Origin: Cesiribacter sp.
GTDB taxonomy: Bacteria; Bacteroidota; Bacteroidia; Cytophagales; Cyclobacteriaceae
Reading direction: 5' to 3'
NCBI GenBank assembly: GCA_030147305.1
Contig: JASLAE010000375.1
Coordinates: forward strand, 1-9,301
DNA length: 9,301 nt
Shown here: positions 1 through 6,376 of the stretch, in pieces
How the letters are laid out: the number at the start of each line of letters is the position of its first letter
Numbering within the stretch: the first letter of the stretch is position 1
Notes under the pieces: model-generated
What the model was told of the DNA's origin: nothing
The model's database searches: none
Seen by the model: the letters and a program-made list of their open reading frames with translations, nothing else
Program-made: the position numbers and the translations under genes

Positions 1-1
1 C

Positions 2-235
2 AGCCTTTGGGTTCCGGCAGGGCTGGAGATTCTTACGCTTGATTACGATGCTGAACTTTCGACCAGGATTTCAGATGGGGAGTCCTGGTTAGAAGGTCAT
101 AGTGGTAGAGCCTTTGTAATTGCCCATGCCCGTGATCGCAAAACTGGCGAACACTACCTGCTGCTATACGAAGACCTCCACCTTAACAACCGACCTAAGC
201 AGATCATTCGGTTTCAGCCAGAAGATCAGCCTTAA
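2..235 (+). CDS. 3' end of an unrecognised protein (partial)
   Basis: An open frame runs from the window edge to a TAA at 233-235, giving 77 codons with no start in view. I do not recognise the family. The visible part is polar and mixed in charge, with a run of alternating hydrophobic residues (RAFVIAHARD, then HYLLLYEDL) that suggests beta strands of a soluble domain. It ends in a polar tail, RFQPEDQP. It lies 59 bases ahead of the MazG-type gene on the same strand, so the two may be co-transcribed. The other two forward frames are interrupted by stops (positions 40 and about 90), which favours this frame. It is shown as coding only by its open frame and position, so confidence is moderate. 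Confidence 0.5.
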   Translation, partial: SLWVPAGLEILTLDYDAELSTRISDGESWLEGHSGRAFVIAHARDRKTGEHYLLLYEDLHLNNRPKQIIRFQPEDQP

Positions 236-241
236 TACCAG

Positions 242-280
242 GTCTGCCACCAATTTTATTTGTAAAAGCTCCCGGCAGAC
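242..280. repeat. 7-base inverted repeat between the first two genes
   Basis: GTCTGCC at 242-248 pairs perfectly with GGCAGAC at 274-280 across a 25-base A/T-rich loop. The structure sits between the stop of the upstream gene and the ATG at 295. It lacks a T-run, so it is not a good terminator. It might shape the 5' end of the MazG-type message, but a repeat this short could occur by chance. Confidence 0.3.
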
Positions 281-294
281 AGTACCTTACCCGC

Positions 295-621
295 ATGACC
301 CTGGAAGAAGCACAAGCCAAAGTTGATGCGTGGATTCGCACCACTGGCGTTCGATACTTTAATGAACTTACCAATACGGCCATTCTTATGGAAGAGGTAG
401 GTGAGCTGGCCCGCCTGATGGCACGTACCTACGGTGAGCAAAGCTTTAAAGAAAGTGATAAGAACCGTGATCTGGGCGATGAAATGGCCGATGTGCTCTG
501 GGTGCTCATCTGCCTGGCCAACCAAACAGGTGTAGACCTGACGCAGGCACTGGAAAAGAATTTTGAAAAGAAAAACGGGCGCGATAGCCAGCGGCATAAG
601 AATAATGAAAAGCTAAAGTAG
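295..621 (+). CDS. MazG-type nucleotide pyrophosphohydrolase
   Basis: Small cytosolic enzyme of the all-alpha NTP pyrophosphatase (MazG-like) superfamily. These hydrolyse (d)NTPs to the monophosphate and pyrophosphate, often to clear damaged or non-canonical nucleotides. The 108-residue length fits the single-domain type. The Mg2+-binding signature is complete: EEVGE at residues 33-37 (E34 and E37) and DEMAD at 62-66 (E63 and D66). It is followed by a conserved-looking helix and a C-terminal KKNGRD stretch at 92-97, typical of the family. The ATG at 295 places the first helix directly before the motif, and no Shine-Dalgarno site is visible. The exact substrate cannot be read from the sequence. 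The family call is firm. Confidence 0.9.
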   Translation: MTLEEAQAKVDAWIRTTGVRYFNELTNTAILMEEVGELARLMARTYGEQSFKESDKNRDLGDEMADVLWVLICLANQTGVDLTQALEKNFEKKNGRDSQRHKNNEKLK

Positions 622-751
622 CCTACAGGGCAAAGTCTTACCTCAAACGTTAGCGTAAAATAATCTTTATCAAAACGAAAACAGCCATATTTCCCTAACT
701 ACCGGTTTTTCAATGGCTTAAAGCTTTTGTTCCCCTAATTAACAGGCGTCT

Positions 752-787
752 ACCACCTCCCGCCAAACCATCTTCGGCAGGGGCGGT
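752..787. repeat. Imperfect GC-rich hairpin upstream of the SulP promoter
   Basis: Bases 752-764 (ACC..CCTCC.GCC) can pair with 776-787 (GGC.GGGG.GGT) around an 11-base loop. The pairing has one C/A mismatch, one G-T pair and a small internal loop. It lies between the left arm of the 12-base inverted repeat and the 14-base palindrome. There is no T-run after it, so it does not look like a terminator for the MazG-type gene. Its function is unknown. Confidence 0.35.
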
Positions 788-788
788 C

Positions 789-802
789 ATACTGTACAGT
801 AT
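789..802. promoter_or_regulatory. 14-base perfect palindrome, candidate operator
   Basis: ATACTGTACAGTAT is identical to its own reverse complement. It lies just 7 bases upstream of the TAGCTTTG box at 810-817, in the space where RNA polymerase would contact the -33 to -7 region. A dimeric repressor bound here would block the promoter. The CTGT/ACAG half-sites resemble the halves of the E. coli LexA box, but the spacing is wrong for that box (it needs 8 bases between the halves), so I do not assign a regulator. Confidence 0.5.
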
Positions 803-809
803 TTTTATC

Positions 810-817
810 TAGCTTTG
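810..817 (+). promoter_or_regulatory. Bacteroidota -7 box for the SulP gene
   Basis: TAGCTTTG matches the Bacteroidota sigma-70 consensus TAnnTTTG at every fixed position. Transcription would begin near 822-825, leaving a leader of about 35 bases before the GTG at 859. No clear TTG is present at the -33 position, which suggests a weak or activator-dependent promoter. The same eight bases occur in front of gcvT. Confidence 0.5.
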
Positions 818-858
818 CAGGTTCAATTCCAGGACCGACCTGTTAATTAGCATTTTCC

Positions 859-2478
859 GTGAAAATAACACTCTTTGACAAAAGCCAGGGAAGCCTGAAG
901 GACGAGGTCTTTTCCGGCCTTACCGTAGCACTTGCCCTGGTACCGGAAGCCGTAGCCTTTGCTTTTGTTGCTGGCGTTTCGCCAATTGTTGGGCTTTATG
1001 GCGCCTTTATGATGGGCATTATCACTTCCCTGTTTGGTGGCCGTCCTGGCATGATCTCAGGCGCTACCGGTGCCATGGCCGTTGTAATGGTAAGCCTGGT
1101 AAGCGAAGGCAACCTGCTGGGAGAAGGTATGGGCCTGCAATTTTTGTTTGCCACCCTGCTGCTTACCGGCCTGATCCAGGCCACTGCCGGCTTCCTGAAG
1201 CTGGGCAAGTTTATTCGCATGGTGCCCCACCCGGTTATGATGGGTTTTGTTAATGGTCTGGCTATCGTGATTTTTCTTTCCCAGCTGGGCATGTTCAAAT
1301 CGAATGGTAACTGGCTAAACGGTACTACCTTGTATTATATGCTGGGCCTGGTGGCACTCACCATGGGTATTATGTATTTTCTGCCCAGGTTCACCAAAAA
1401 AATACCAGCCGCTCTTACGGCCATTCTGGTAGTTTCGCTTATCACCATTTTTGGTGGTGTAGAAACAGCAACAGTTAAAAGCTTTATTCTGGAAAGAGGT
1501 GGCACGGGCATCAGTGCGGGTCTTCCTGCTTTTTCCATCCCAAGCATTCCCTTTACACTGGAAACTTTACTTTTCATCCTACCTTATGCGGCTATTCTGG
1601 CCGCCATTGGCCTGATTGAATCGCTGATGACGCTGAACCTGATCGATGAAATTACTGAAACCCGCGGCAGTGGTAATCAGGAGTCTGTGGCCCAGGGCGT
1701 TGGCAACATTGTCAATGGCCTGTTCGGTGGCATGGGTGGCTGTGCCATGATTGGCCAGAGCATTATCAACATAAAAGGTGGTGCCCGCAACCGCCTCTCG
1801 GGTGTAGTAGCTTCCCTGGCGCTGCTGGCCTTTATTCTTTTTGGTGCCGAATATATTGAGATGGTCCCCATAGCAGCCCTGGTTGGGGTAATGTTTATGG
1901 TAGTGATCGGCACCTTCTCCTGGGGTACTTTTCAGGTTTGGAATAAAATACCCACTACCGACACCATTGTTATTGTGTTGGTAACAGGGCTTACGGTAAT
2001 TTTCGATTTGGCCATTGCTGTTATTGCCGGTGTTATTGTCTCTGCCCTGGTTTTTGCCTGGGAAAATGCGCTGCGCATCCGTGCCCGCAAATTTGTAGAT
2101 GAAAAGGGCATTAAGCATTACGAGATCTACGGACCACTCTTCTTTGGCTCCACTACCCTTTTCATGACCAAGTTCGATGTTGCCAATGACCCGGAAGAGG
2201 TGATCATCGACTTCAGGGAGTCGCGCATTGCCGACCAGTCGGCTATTGAGGCCATTAACAAGCTGGATGAAAAGTACCTGCGGGCAGGAAAGACCCTGCA
2301 CCTGCGCCACCTCAGCGCCGACTGTGTTCGCCTGATCCGGCGCGCAGAAAAAATTTGCGAGGTTAACGTACTGGAAGATCCTAATTACTTTGTAGCCATC
2401 GATACCTATAAAGCAAGTGAAAAAGCAAAGGGCCGCGCTGCAGCCGCCGCTGCCGGGGAATTAGTTTTTAAACACTAA
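859..2478 (+). CDS. SulP family inorganic anion transporter with STAS domain
   Basis: Inner-membrane secondary transporter of the SLC26/SulP family; known members carry sulfate, bicarbonate or other anions. Residues about 15-400 form the many-helix membrane part. Family landmarks are the N-terminal LVPEAVAFAFVAG stretch, GRPGMISGATGA from about 61, and NQESVAQGVGN to GGARNRLSG (about 273-315). Residues about 418-510 form the cytoplasmic STAS domain, with DFRESRIADQSAIEAI carrying the conserved D-S core (DQS). The tail is alanine-rich (RAAAAAAGEL). At 539 residues it is complete. The start is GTG: an in-frame TAA lies at 844-846 with no ATG after it. The substrate cannot be settled from sequence; sulfate and bicarbonate are the main options. 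The gene has its own promoter and terminator, so it is probably transcribed alone. Confidence 0.92.
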   Translation: MKITLFDKSQGSLKDEVFSGLTVALALVPEAVAFAFVAGVSPIVGLYGAFMMGIITSLFGGRPGMISGATGAMAVVMVSLVSEGNLLGEGMGLQFLFATLLLTGLIQATAGFLKLGKFIRMVPHPVMMGFVNGLAIVIFLSQLGMFKSNGNWLNGTTLYYMLGLVALTMGIMYFLPRFTKKIPAALTAILVVSLITIFGGVETATVKSFILERGGTGISAGLPAFSIPSIPFTLETLLFILPYAAILAAIGLIESLMTLNLIDEITETRGSGNQESVAQGVGNIVNGLFGGMGGCAMIGQSIINIKGGARNRLSGVVASLALLAFILFGAEYIEMVPIAALVGVMFMVVIGTFSWGTFQVWNKIPTTDTIVIVLVTGLTVIFDLAIAVIAGVIVSALVFAWENALRIRARKFVDEKGIKHYEIYGPLFFGSTTLFMTKFDVANDPEEVIIDFRESRIADQSAIEAINKLDEKYLRAGKTLHLRHLSADCVRLIRRAEKICEVNVLEDPNYFVAIDTYKASEKAKGRAAAAAAGELVFKH

Positions 2479-2496
2479 TCAGCCTTTTTATTATTT

Positions 2497-2537
2497 AAGC
2501 GCCGTGTGTTTGAAAGAACCACGGCTTTTTTATTTTT
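2497..2537 (+). terminator. Intrinsic terminator after the SulP gene
   Basis: GCCGTG at 2501-2506 pairs with CACGGC at 2520-2525. Past a single bulged T the stem continues with GTT/AAC, leaving a six-base TGAAAG loop. A T-rich run, TTTTTTATTTTTT, follows immediately, and AA upstream can pair with its first Ts. This is a strong rho-independent terminator placed 22 bases after the SulP stop codon. Confidence 0.9.
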
Positions 2538-2547
2538 TGAATTCGGC

Positions 2548-2555
2548 TAAATTTG
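2548..2555 (+). promoter_or_regulatory. Bacteroidota -7 box for the 203-residue membrane protein
   Basis: TAAATTTG fits TAnnTTTG exactly. It lies 16 bases before the ATG at 2572, which would give a very short leader of roughly 10 bases. The -33 region falls in the T-run of the SulP terminator and has no properly spaced TTG. Confidence 0.45.
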
Positions 2556-2571
2556 TTTAAAACCTTCCCTT

Positions 2572-3183
2572 ATGCGGCTCGATAAATCCTTTTGGGTAAA
2601 GCTTGGTGTAGAATCGCTCCTGATTGTCTTCAGTGTGTTGCTGGCCCTGGCCCTGAATGAATATAGAACCAGTCTTAAGGAGCGGGAGGCGACTGAGCAG
2701 GCATTGCACAGCATACAGGAAGAGTTAAAAGTCAACAAAGCTATTGTGCAGGACTGGCACAGGATTCATCAGGAGGTACTGAAAAACGTACAGGAATACC
2801 GGACCCAACCAGAGCGGTTTGACAGCCTGGTACAGAATGGTCAGTTTAAGTTTGAATATCTGCTCAATGGAACGCTTGTACCCAGTGTTATCAGAAGCAC
2901 GGCCTGGGAAACTACAAAGCATGTTGGGTTGATTCAACATTTCGATTTAACCCTGGCCAGTTCCCTGTCTTACATTTATGATATACAACGGGTTGGGGCT
3001 TCTAGCACGGTAGACAAATTGTTTGATCTGATTTTTGAACGACAAACCCATCAGCAGGAAAACATACCCCAAACCCTGGCACTTTTTGAAATAACACTGG
3101 AAGAGCTGGTTGCCCAGGAAGCCTACCTTATAGAAGCGTATGGCCAGGTGCTGCAGGAATTAGCGCCTGTAGTAAAAGAATAA
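2572..3183 (+). CDS. Membrane-anchored protein of unknown function
   Basis: A 203-residue protein with one predicted transmembrane helix near the N-terminus (about residues 8-28, WVKLGVESLLIVFSVLLALA). Basic residues precede it (R2, K5, K10), consistent with an N-in signal anchor. Residues about 30-75 are highly charged and helical (NEYRTSLKEREATEQALHS onward), probably a coiled coil. The remainder is mostly helical, with a hydrophobic C-terminal helix. The arrangement resembles small Bacteroidota proteins annotated only as DUF6090-like, but I cannot confirm that family and give no function. The gene sits between two terminators with its own -7 box, so it is a single-gene unit. It is full-length with normal composition. 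Confidence 0.8.
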   Translation: MRLDKSFWVKLGVESLLIVFSVLLALALNEYRTSLKEREATEQALHSIQEELKVNKAIVQDWHRIHQEVLKNVQEYRTQPERFDSLVQNGQFKFEYLLNGTLVPSVIRSTAWETTKHVGLIQHFDLTLASSLSYIYDIQRVGASSTVDKLFDLIFERQTHQQENIPQTLALFEITLEELVAQEAYLIEAYGQVLQELAPVVKE

Positions 3184-3210
3184 AGCCGGTTGGTACCGGC
3201 TTATTCTTTT
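3183..3210. terminator. Two-way terminator between convergent genes
   Basis: AAGCCGGT at 3183-3190 pairs perfectly with ACCGGCTT at 3195-3202 around a TGGT loop. On the plus strand ATTCTTTT follows. On the minus strand the hairpin is followed by TATTCTTTTA. It overlaps the last base of the stop codon of the 203-residue gene and lies 22 bases beyond the comB stop, so it can serve both. Confidence 0.85.
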
Positions 3211-3224
3211 AATCAGCTGAGTGC

Positions 3225-3938
3225 TTAAGCAAGAATACCTAATTCTTCGCCTTTAAGGACAGGAATCACCGTATAGAGATCGGCCTGCAGGCAGAAGCGA
3301 ATGTCTTCCTCTACTCCAAACTTACTGAGCCTGCGCGCGTGGGACGCCTGCATCAGGTATTCGTACAGATTTTCTTTAACGGTTGTGTAAAGCGTTTTCA
3401 CAGCAAGGGGCGCATCACAGCAGGGTTCGTGGGTATCTTCCAGCAGACTCACCAGCGCACCGGCAAAAAGAGTATCTTCCATATTAACCTTGCCCTTCCA
3501 GCCAGCGCAAAGCAGCAATACATCTTCAGGCTGCTGGCGCAGGTAATCGGCCAGGGCACTCAGGTTCAGGAAGGCGCCTATCAGCACCTGCTTGGCATAA
3601 GGTGCAGATTTGGTAATGGCCAGTGTGCCATTGGTTGTAGTTACGGCAACTTTTTTACCGGCATAGGCCCTGTTCAGATAGGCCTTGGGAGAGTTGCCCA
3701 GATCAAATCCCTCTACCTGCTCGCCACCTCTTTCAGCTGCGGTCAGGTAACCACGTTTGCCCAATTGCAGGCATTGGTCTAGGGTGGCAACCGGCTGTAT
3801 GCTTTCAACACCTTCTGCAAGGGCAGTAACCATGCAGGAAGTAGCCCGCAAAATATCTATTACCACCACAAGCTGTCCCTTCAGCTCATAGAGATTGATC
3901 AGCTCCGGACTCAGGCAAACATCTATTTGACGATTCAT
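3225..3938 (-). CDS. comB: 2-phosphosulfolactate phosphatase family protein (ComB)
   Basis: Cytosolic Mg2+-dependent phosphatase of the ComB family, which in methanogens removes phosphate from 2-phosphosulfolactate during coenzyme M synthesis. Bacterial members are widespread and their physiological role is less certain. Family blocks are all present: VVIDILRATSC (25-35), ERGGEQVEGFDLGNSP (69-84), TTTNGT (100-105) and CAGWKGKVNMEDTLFAG (144-160). The 237-residue length is normal. An AGGA lies close before the ATG, one of the few Shine-Dalgarno-like sites here, which fits translation inside a polycistronic message. It starts 10 bases after the gcvT stop on the same strand, so the two are probably co-transcribed. 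The family is firm; the true substrate in this organism is inferred. Confidence 0.88.
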   Translation of the reverse strand: MNRQIDVCLSPELINLYELKGQLVVVIDILRATSCMVTALAEGVESIQPVATLDQCLQLGKRGYLTAAERGGEQVEGFDLGNSPKAYLNRAYAGKKVAVTTTNGTLAITKSAPYAKQVLIGAFLNLSALADYLRQQPEDVLLLCAGWKGKVNMEDTLFAGALVSLLEDTHEPCCDAPLAVKTLYTTVKENLYEYLMQASHARRLSKFGVEEDIRFCLQADLYTVIPVLKGEELGILA

Positions 3939-3948
3939 ATCTTCCTGC

Positions 3949-5037
3949 TTATCCCTGATAAAAAGGCAATTTCACCACTTCTGCTTTCAGTCTGCGACCC
4001 CGTATGTCTACATAAATTTCGCTGCCGGGTTTGGTATATTCCTTTTTTAGATATCCCATGCCAATGCCCTGGTTAAGCGATGGAGACTGTGTGCCGCTGG
4101 TAACGATCCCTATTTTACTACCCTCTGCGTCTACCAGGTCGTAGCCATGGCGGGGAATGCCGCGGTCTATCATCTTAAAACCGGATAGCTGACGCTCAAC
4201 CCCTTCTTCTTTTTGCCTGCGCAGATGGTCTGCATTGTTAAACTCTTTATTGAGTTTGGTAATCCAGCCCAAACGTGCCTCCAGCGGCGACGTTGTATCG
4301 TCAATATCGTTGCCATAGAGGCAATAGCCCATTTCCAGGCGTAAGGTATCACGGGCGCCTAAGCCAATTGGCTTGATTCCATAAGGCTCACCAGCTTTAA
4401 AAATGGCATCCCACACCTGCTCTGCATACTGATTGGGCACATATAATTCAAAACCACCGGCACCGGTATAACCTGTGCCGGAGATTATTACATCGGGAAC
4501 ACCGGCAAAAGTGCCCTTTACAAAATGATAGAATGAAATTTCTGACAGTTGTATTTTCGTAAGTGACTGCAGTGCTGCTAAAGCCCTGGGGCCCTGCACT
4601 GCAAAGAGCGACAGCTGATCAGAGATATTCTCCAGCTCCACATCGCCTTTGGCAAAGCGGCTAATCCAGTTCCAGTCTTTTTCGATGTTGGAAGCATTCA
4701 CCACTAACATATACTCCTGGTCAGCCAGTTTGTAGACAATCAGGTCATCGATGATGCCACCTTCCAGGTTGGTCATGCAGCTATACTGGGCTTGCCCGTC
4801 TAGAAGCTTGCTGATGTCATTGGTTGTTACCGTCTGTATCAGCAGCTCTGCCTGTGGGCCCCGCACCATAAACTCACCCATGTGCGATACATCAAATACG
4901 CCTACTCCTTCGCGTACCGTCTTGTGCTCTTCTATATCAGAAGAATAACGTACTGGCATGTTATAGCCGGCAAAAGGCACCATTTTAGCACCCAGGGCTA
5001 CATGCTTATCATGTAAAGCAGTCTTTTTCAGTTCCAT
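3949..5037 (-). CDS. gcvT: Glycine cleavage system T protein (aminomethyltransferase)
   Basis: T protein of the cytosolic glycine cleavage complex. It takes the aminomethyl group from lipoylated H protein, releases ammonia and forms 5,10-methylene-tetrahydrofolate. The start at 5037 gives 362 residues, the usual length. It opens MELKKTALHDKHVALGAKMV, matching the family start. Landmarks are FDVSHMGE (48-55), the folate-site acidic pair D97-D98 in GGIIDDLIVYK, GTGYTG (187-192) with E197, and GLGARDTLRLEMG (225-237). An upstream in-frame ATG at 5070 would add 11 residues (MLALCSYKRLL), but a -7 box at 5066-5059 places transcription start after it, so I reject that start. The gcvH and gcvP genes are not in the window. 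The only close partner is comB downstream. Confidence 0.95.
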   Translation of the reverse strand: MELKKTALHDKHVALGAKMVPFAGYNMPVRYSSDIEEHKTVREGVGVFDVSHMGEFMVRGPQAELLIQTVTTNDISKLLDGQAQYSCMTNLEGGIIDDLIVYKLADQEYMLVVNASNIEKDWNWISRFAKGDVELENISDQLSLFAVQGPRALAALQSLTKIQLSEISFYHFVKGTFAGVPDVIISGTGYTGAGGFELYVPNQYAEQVWDAIFKAGEPYGIKPIGLGARDTLRLEMGYCLYGNDIDDTTSPLEARLGWITKLNKEFNNADHLRRQKEEGVERQLSGFKMIDRGIPRHGYDLVDAEGSKIGIVTSGTQSPSLNQGIGMGYLKKEYTKPGSEIYVDIRGRRLKAEVVKLPFYQG

Positions 5038-5058
5038 CAGCAATCGTTTATAGCTGCA

Positions 5059-5066
5059 CAAAGCTA
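5059..5066 (-). promoter_or_regulatory. Bacteroidota -7 box for gcvT-comB
   Basis: Read on the minus strand the sequence is TAGCTTTG, a full match to TAnnTTTG and identical to the SulP-gene box. Transcription would start near 5052, about 15 bases before the ATG at 5037. No exact TTG is seen at the -33 position. The box helps decide the gcvT start codon. Confidence 0.5.
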
Positions 5067-5296
5067 ACACTATTTCTGCTTAAAGACATGAGATTTTAGG
5101 TCCGAATGGGCTTTTTGTAAGACTTCAACACTGCTGCTGCAGACCCTGGCTGGCTTGCCATCAATTAAATGACTGATGAAGTAGTAGCAGCAAAACTGTG
5201 ATGGGTAAAGCTCATTTGCCTACCAACCATTAGCAAAAATATATTCCCGCACCCGAACAAGCCTTGATAATCGAGCATCAACCAAGCATTATTGTG
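5067..5296. other. Divergent intergenic region, gcvT / DAHP synthase
   Basis: About 230 bases separate the two outward-facing -7 boxes. I see no RNA gene and no riboswitch. A short TGGC-TT-GCCA inverted repeat lies near 5150, and the trinucleotide-like runs CTGCTGCTGC (5131-5140) and GTAGTAGCAGCA (5181-5192) are partly complementary. None is strong enough to call as a control site. Confidence 0.4.
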
Positions 5297-5304
5297 TATT
5301 TTTG
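5297..5304 (+). promoter_or_regulatory. Bacteroidota -7 box for the DAHP synthase-aroB unit
   Basis: TATTTTTG matches TAnnTTTG at all fixed positions. Only four bases separate it from the ATG at 5309, so transcription would begin at or within a few bases of the start codon, implying a leaderless message. The TTG at 5264-5266 is too far (30 bases) to be a normal -33 element. Confidence 0.45.
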
Positions 5305-5308
5305 TCTA

Positions 5309-6376
5309 ATGAAAGAATGGTTGAGCGATTGGGGAAGCCCTCATCTGCTAATAGCTGGCCCCTGCAGTGCAGAAACGTACGATCAGTTATATACCACTGC
5401 CAAGGCAGTGCGGGAACAGGGCATTAAGCTGATAAGAGCCGGTGTCTGGAAGCCCCGAACCCGCCCTAACAGCTTTGAAGGTGTGGGTGAAGAGGCGCTG
5501 ATCTGGATGGATAACATCCGGCAGGAGCTTGACGTTGCCTTTGCCATAGAAGTAGGACATCCGCAACATGTGGAGCTGGCGCTTAAACATAACATTGAGG
5601 TGCTTTGGATTGGCGCCCGCTCTACGGTAAATCCTTTTACCGTACAGGAGATTGCCGATGCGCTGGCAGGAACAGAAAAGCCGGTGCTTGTAAAAAACCC
5701 GATCAACCCTGACCTTGCCTTATGGTTAGGTGCGCTGGAGCGGCTGGCAAACCGAAACATTGCAAAGCTGGGTGCAATTCACAGGGGCTTTAGCTCCTTT
5801 GGCGAGAGCCGCTACCGCAACATTCCCGCCTGGCACCTGCCCATTGAATTAAAGCGGGAAATGCCCGATCTGCCACTGATTTGTGATCCCAGCCATATAT
5901 CCGGCGATCGCCAGATGATCCAGGAGATCTCACAAATAGCGCTGGACCTGAATTATGACGGCCTGATCATAGAAACGCATCCTGATCCGGTAAATGCCTG
6001 GAGCGATGCCAAACAGCAGGTAACCCCTGCCATGTTGCGCGACATATTAGGAAGCCTGAGATACCCCGAGGCCGCCAGCCTGCATCCGGAGTTTAAGAAC
6101 AAGCTGGAGGAAATACGCCATGGGATTGATAATGCCGACCGGGAAATACTGGAAGCCCTGCATCGCCGTATGCAGTTGGTAGATCAGATTGGTGAATACA
6201 AAAGAGCCCACAACCTGGCCATTCTGGACCTGGATCGCTGGCAGCAAATCTTTGAGAGCAGACCTAAATGGGGCAAAAATTTAAACCTGCAGGAAGCATT
6301 TATTCGTGACCTTTATAAACTCATACACGAAGGCTCTATTCGCCGGCAAACCAAAATCCTGAACGATAAGCCATGA
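5309..6376 (+). CDS. Bifunctional DAHP synthase / chorismate mutase
   Basis: Residues about 10-250 are a type I DAHP synthase, which joins phosphoenolpyruvate and erythrose 4-phosphate in the first shikimate step. Motifs are GPCSAE (17-22), RAGVWKPRT (43-51), VLVKNPIN, HRGFSSFG, CDPSHISG and IIETHPDP. The metal-binding Cys, His, Glu and Asp candidates are C19, the His of CDPSHISG, the Glu of IIETH and a downstream Asp. Residues about 255-345 are an AroQ-type chorismate mutase (IDNADREILEALHRRM, QIGEYK), which turns chorismate into prephenate. The C-terminal mutase arrangement is known from Porphyromonas; Bacillus has it at the N-terminus, and the mutase domain often gives feedback control. 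The ATG at 5309 gives 355 residues. An upstream TTG start (5264) would add 15 hydrophobic, unrelated-looking residues and is rejected. The last four bases overlap aroB. Confidence 0.94.
   Translation: MKEWLSDWGSPHLLIAGPCSAETYDQLYTTAKAVREQGIKLIRAGVWKPRTRPNSFEGVGEEALIWMDNIRQELDVAFAIEVGHPQHVELALKHNIEVLWIGARSTVNPFTVQEIADALAGTEKPVLVKNPINPDLALWLGALERLANRNIAKLGAIHRGFSSFGESRYRNIPAWHLPIELKREMPDLPLICDPSHISGDRQMIQEISQIALDLNYDGLIIETHPDPVNAWSDAKQQVTPAMLRDILGSLRYPEAASLHPEFKNKLEEIRHGIDNADREILEALHRRMQLVDQIGEYKRAHNLAILDLDRWQQIFESRPKWGKNLNLQEAFIRDLYKLIHEGSIRRQTKILNDKP

Larger units (their letters stand above)
735..850. repeat. 12-base perfect inverted repeat framing the SulP promoter region
   Basis: CTAATTAACAGG at 735-746 is the exact reverse complement of CCTGTTAATTAG at 839-850. 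The arms are 92 bases apart and enclose a hairpin, a palindrome and a -7 box, and the right arm ends 8 bases before the GTG start of the SulP gene. Two readings are possible: paired binding sites for a regulator acting across the promoter, or the ends of a small (116-base) inserted element. No target-site duplication is visible outside the arms (TCCC on the left, CATT on the right), which counts against a recent insertion. The repeat is certain; its role is not. Confidence 0.6.

Noticed and set aside
812..835. A GGTTCAATTCC stretch resembling a tRNA T-arm
   Set aside because: Only two stem pairs form, and there is no matching acceptor, anticodon arm or CCA, so it is not a tRNA or a clear remnant.
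735..850. Insertion sequence or confirmed MITE
   Set aside because: No target-site duplication flanks the arms and no second copy is present in the window, so I list it only as a repeat.
1579..2310. Long minus-strand open frame (243 codons) inside the SulP gene
   Set aside because: It is antisense to a well-supported transporter, has an unlikely composition rich in Asn, Gln and His, and shows no family features.
5038..5070. Longer gcvT start giving 373 residues
   Set aside because: The extra residues do not resemble the family and the -7 box lies inside that extension.
5038..5300. Glycine riboswitch for gcvT or an aromatic leader peptide for DAHP synthase
   Set aside because: Both apparent leaders are too short, and no conserved riboswitch core or Phe/Tyr/Trp-rich small frame with a terminator was seen.
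5264..5308. TTG start giving a 370-residue DAHP synthase
   Set aside because: The extension is unlike other family N-termini, and a full -7 box lies within it.
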